Source: Rhodanobacteraceae bacterium
GTDB lineage: Bacteria > Pseudomonadota > Gammaproteobacteria > Xanthomonadales > Rhodanobacteraceae
Length of the DNA: 64,000 bases
Assembly: GCA_004299555.1 (NCBI GenBank)
Contig: SCQU01000021.1
Coordinates: forward strand, 62,001-126,000
Direction: 5' to 3'
This document shows, one piece after another, positions 62,991-64,000 of the stretch (the stretch's first letter is position 1; each line of letters opens with the position of its first letter). The notes under the pieces were generated by a model. That model worked only from the letters and a program-made list of their open reading frames with translations, searched no databases and had not been told where the DNA came from. Made by a program: the position numbers and the translations under genes.

Positions 62991-63028
62991 GGTGCCAATT
63001 TTGTCACAACGCAGCGCCGGTTACGCGG

Positions 63029-64000
63029 TCACCCCGGCTGCTCGCCTGGCGCGTCCGCCCAGTTTTGGTTGATGTGGTCAAGGACGCGGCGGCCGCGCAG
63101 GCGGAAGCTGTGCGCCAACCACATGATCAGCGCCGAAAAGATGGCGATCACGGCGACGCCGGAAACCAGATGCAGGTAACCGAGATTGCCCGCGTGTTTG
63201 TCGAGTTCAGGGTAACGCCCCAGCCAGCTGATCAGCGCCAGACCGCCCAGCCACGGCAGCACCCAAAAGCCCGCCTTGAAATCAAGCCGGGGCGTGTGCT
63301 TGCCGCGCAGTCCCTCGTGCAGGGCCAGCAGCACCAGCCCCAGCACCACCGCCAGCATCAGCTTCCATACGACGTCCCAGCCCGACCAGAACACGATGAG
63401 GTTGGACGACAGGAAGGCGAGGTAGGGAACCATCCAGCCACCCATGAGCCGGAACGGACGGTGGTGGTTGGGCAGCTCTTCGCGCAGGGCCATCATGGTC
63501 AGCGGGCCGGAGCCAAATGACAGCACGCTGGCGGAGGTCACGAAGCCGACCAGCTTTTGCCAGCCCGGAAAGGGCAGGAAGAAGATCAGTCCTACGATGA
63601 AGGCCAGGATCACGCTGACCCACGGCACGCCGCGCTCGCTGACTTTGGCCAGTACCGCGGGCGCATTGCGGTTGCGGCCCATCGCGTAGGACAGCCGGGC
63701 GGTTACCGTGGTGTAGATCAGGCCGGTGTCAGCCGGCGACACGAACGCGTCGACGTACAGCAGGAGCGCGAGCCAGGTCATGCCCAGCGTCATCGCCAGC
63801 GTCGCCAGCGGGCCGAAGGCCAGCGCGCGCCCTTCGATGCCGCCCGAGAAGGTGGTGCCGATGTGCTGCCAGCCGTTCGCCAGCGCCGCACCCGGCAACG
63901 CGCCGATGAAGGCGATCTGCAGCAGGATGTAGATGACGGCGCACAGCAGCAGCGAACCGAGCACCGCGATCGGCACGTTGCGTTGCGGGTTGTCGGTCTC
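63029..64000 (-). CDS. APC family amino acid/cation permease, C-terminal part
   Basis: The frame enters from the right edge, so the first codons are outside the window and 323 residues are visible. ETDNPQRNVPIAVLGSLLLC at the edge and the eight or so following helices mark the APC superfamily of amino acid permeases, with TGLIYTTVTARLSYAMGRNR and NAPAVLAKVSERGVPWVSVIL as the conserved middle loop. Substrate unknown. The C-terminal tail is cytoplasmic. Confidence 0.9.
   Translation of the reverse strand, partial: ETDNPQRNVPIAVLGSLLLCAVIYILLQIAFIGALPGAALANGWQHIGTTFSGGIEGRALAFGPLATLAMTLGMTWLALLLYVDAFVSPADTGLIYTTVTARLSYAMGRNRNAPAVLAKVSERGVPWVSVILAFIVGLIFFLPFPGWQKLVGFVTSASVLSFGSGPLTMMALREELPNHHRPFRLMGGWMVPYLAFLSSNLIVFWSGWDVVWKLMLAVVLGLVLLALHEGLRGKHTPRLDFKAGFWVLPWLGGLALISWLGRYPELDKHAGNLGYLHLVSGVAVIAIFSALIMWLAHSFRLRGRRVLDHINQNWADAPGEQPG

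Overview
The window is GC-rich, tightly packed bacterial chromosome. Several genes point to a gammaproteobacterium of the Xanthomonadales/Lysobacterales type: a fused isobutyryl-CoA mutase, fused RlmKL, a leucyl/arginyl-transferase (bpt), a DUF6164 gene and a GNAT-minCDE operon. This placement is inferred from gene content, not from a marker-gene comparison. I see no rRNA, tRNA or CRISPR array.

Layout. Positions 1-4087 hold the start of a small secreted protein and icmF, which carries a palindromic repeat inside its reading frame. Positions 4200-8640 are the accessory patch. It contains an AT-richer AIPR-family (abortive infection type) gene, then at least nine copies of a short repeat (core GGGGACGGAGGTAATTAA), an intact REP-associated tyrosine transposase (RAYT) framed by inverted copies, an eroded RAYT tail, a DUF6164 gene and an acyltransferase whose last codons and stop come from a repeat copy. 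Positions 8646-25550 hold housekeeping and envelope genes: a DEAD-box helicase, two zinc peptidases, a hemerythrin, an ester hydrolase, a flavoprotein, a CsgG-SH3 protein, a TPR membrane protein, a phosphodiester glycosidase, a penicillin acylase and a two-part lipoate ligase. parC follows.

Positions 27986-31281 (minus strand) form a four-gene operon, crcB-DUF190-MFS-cfa. Every junction is a 4-base overlap, and the operon is headed by a fluoride riboswitch with a plausible promoter. This places a cyclopropane fatty acid synthase and an MFS carrier in the same transcript as the fluoride channel, which makes it my leading candidate for an undescribed functional unit. Immediately upstream on the same strand lies GNAT-minC-minD-minE, followed by an HExxH protein whose N-terminal half is a 39-bp tandem repeat.

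Positions 34945-43150 (plus strand) hold a histidine kinase/response regulator pair, a membrane SRPBCC protein and an overlapping run: ABC ATPase, permease, GldG-like protein, DUF423 and an AlkA-type glycosylase. Positions 43102-64000 hold cell-wall enzymes (M15 peptidase, AmpD-type amidase, PBP4), an FMN glutamate-synthase-like protein, bpt, tesB, rlmKL, mfd, an Slp lipoprotein, rlmJ, an NnrS protein, a barstar-like inhibitor, a DMT exporter and the C-terminal part of an APC permease cut by the window edge. Coordinates use the start codon I judged best from the ribosome binding site, overlap or family alignment. Several are shorter than the longest open frame.
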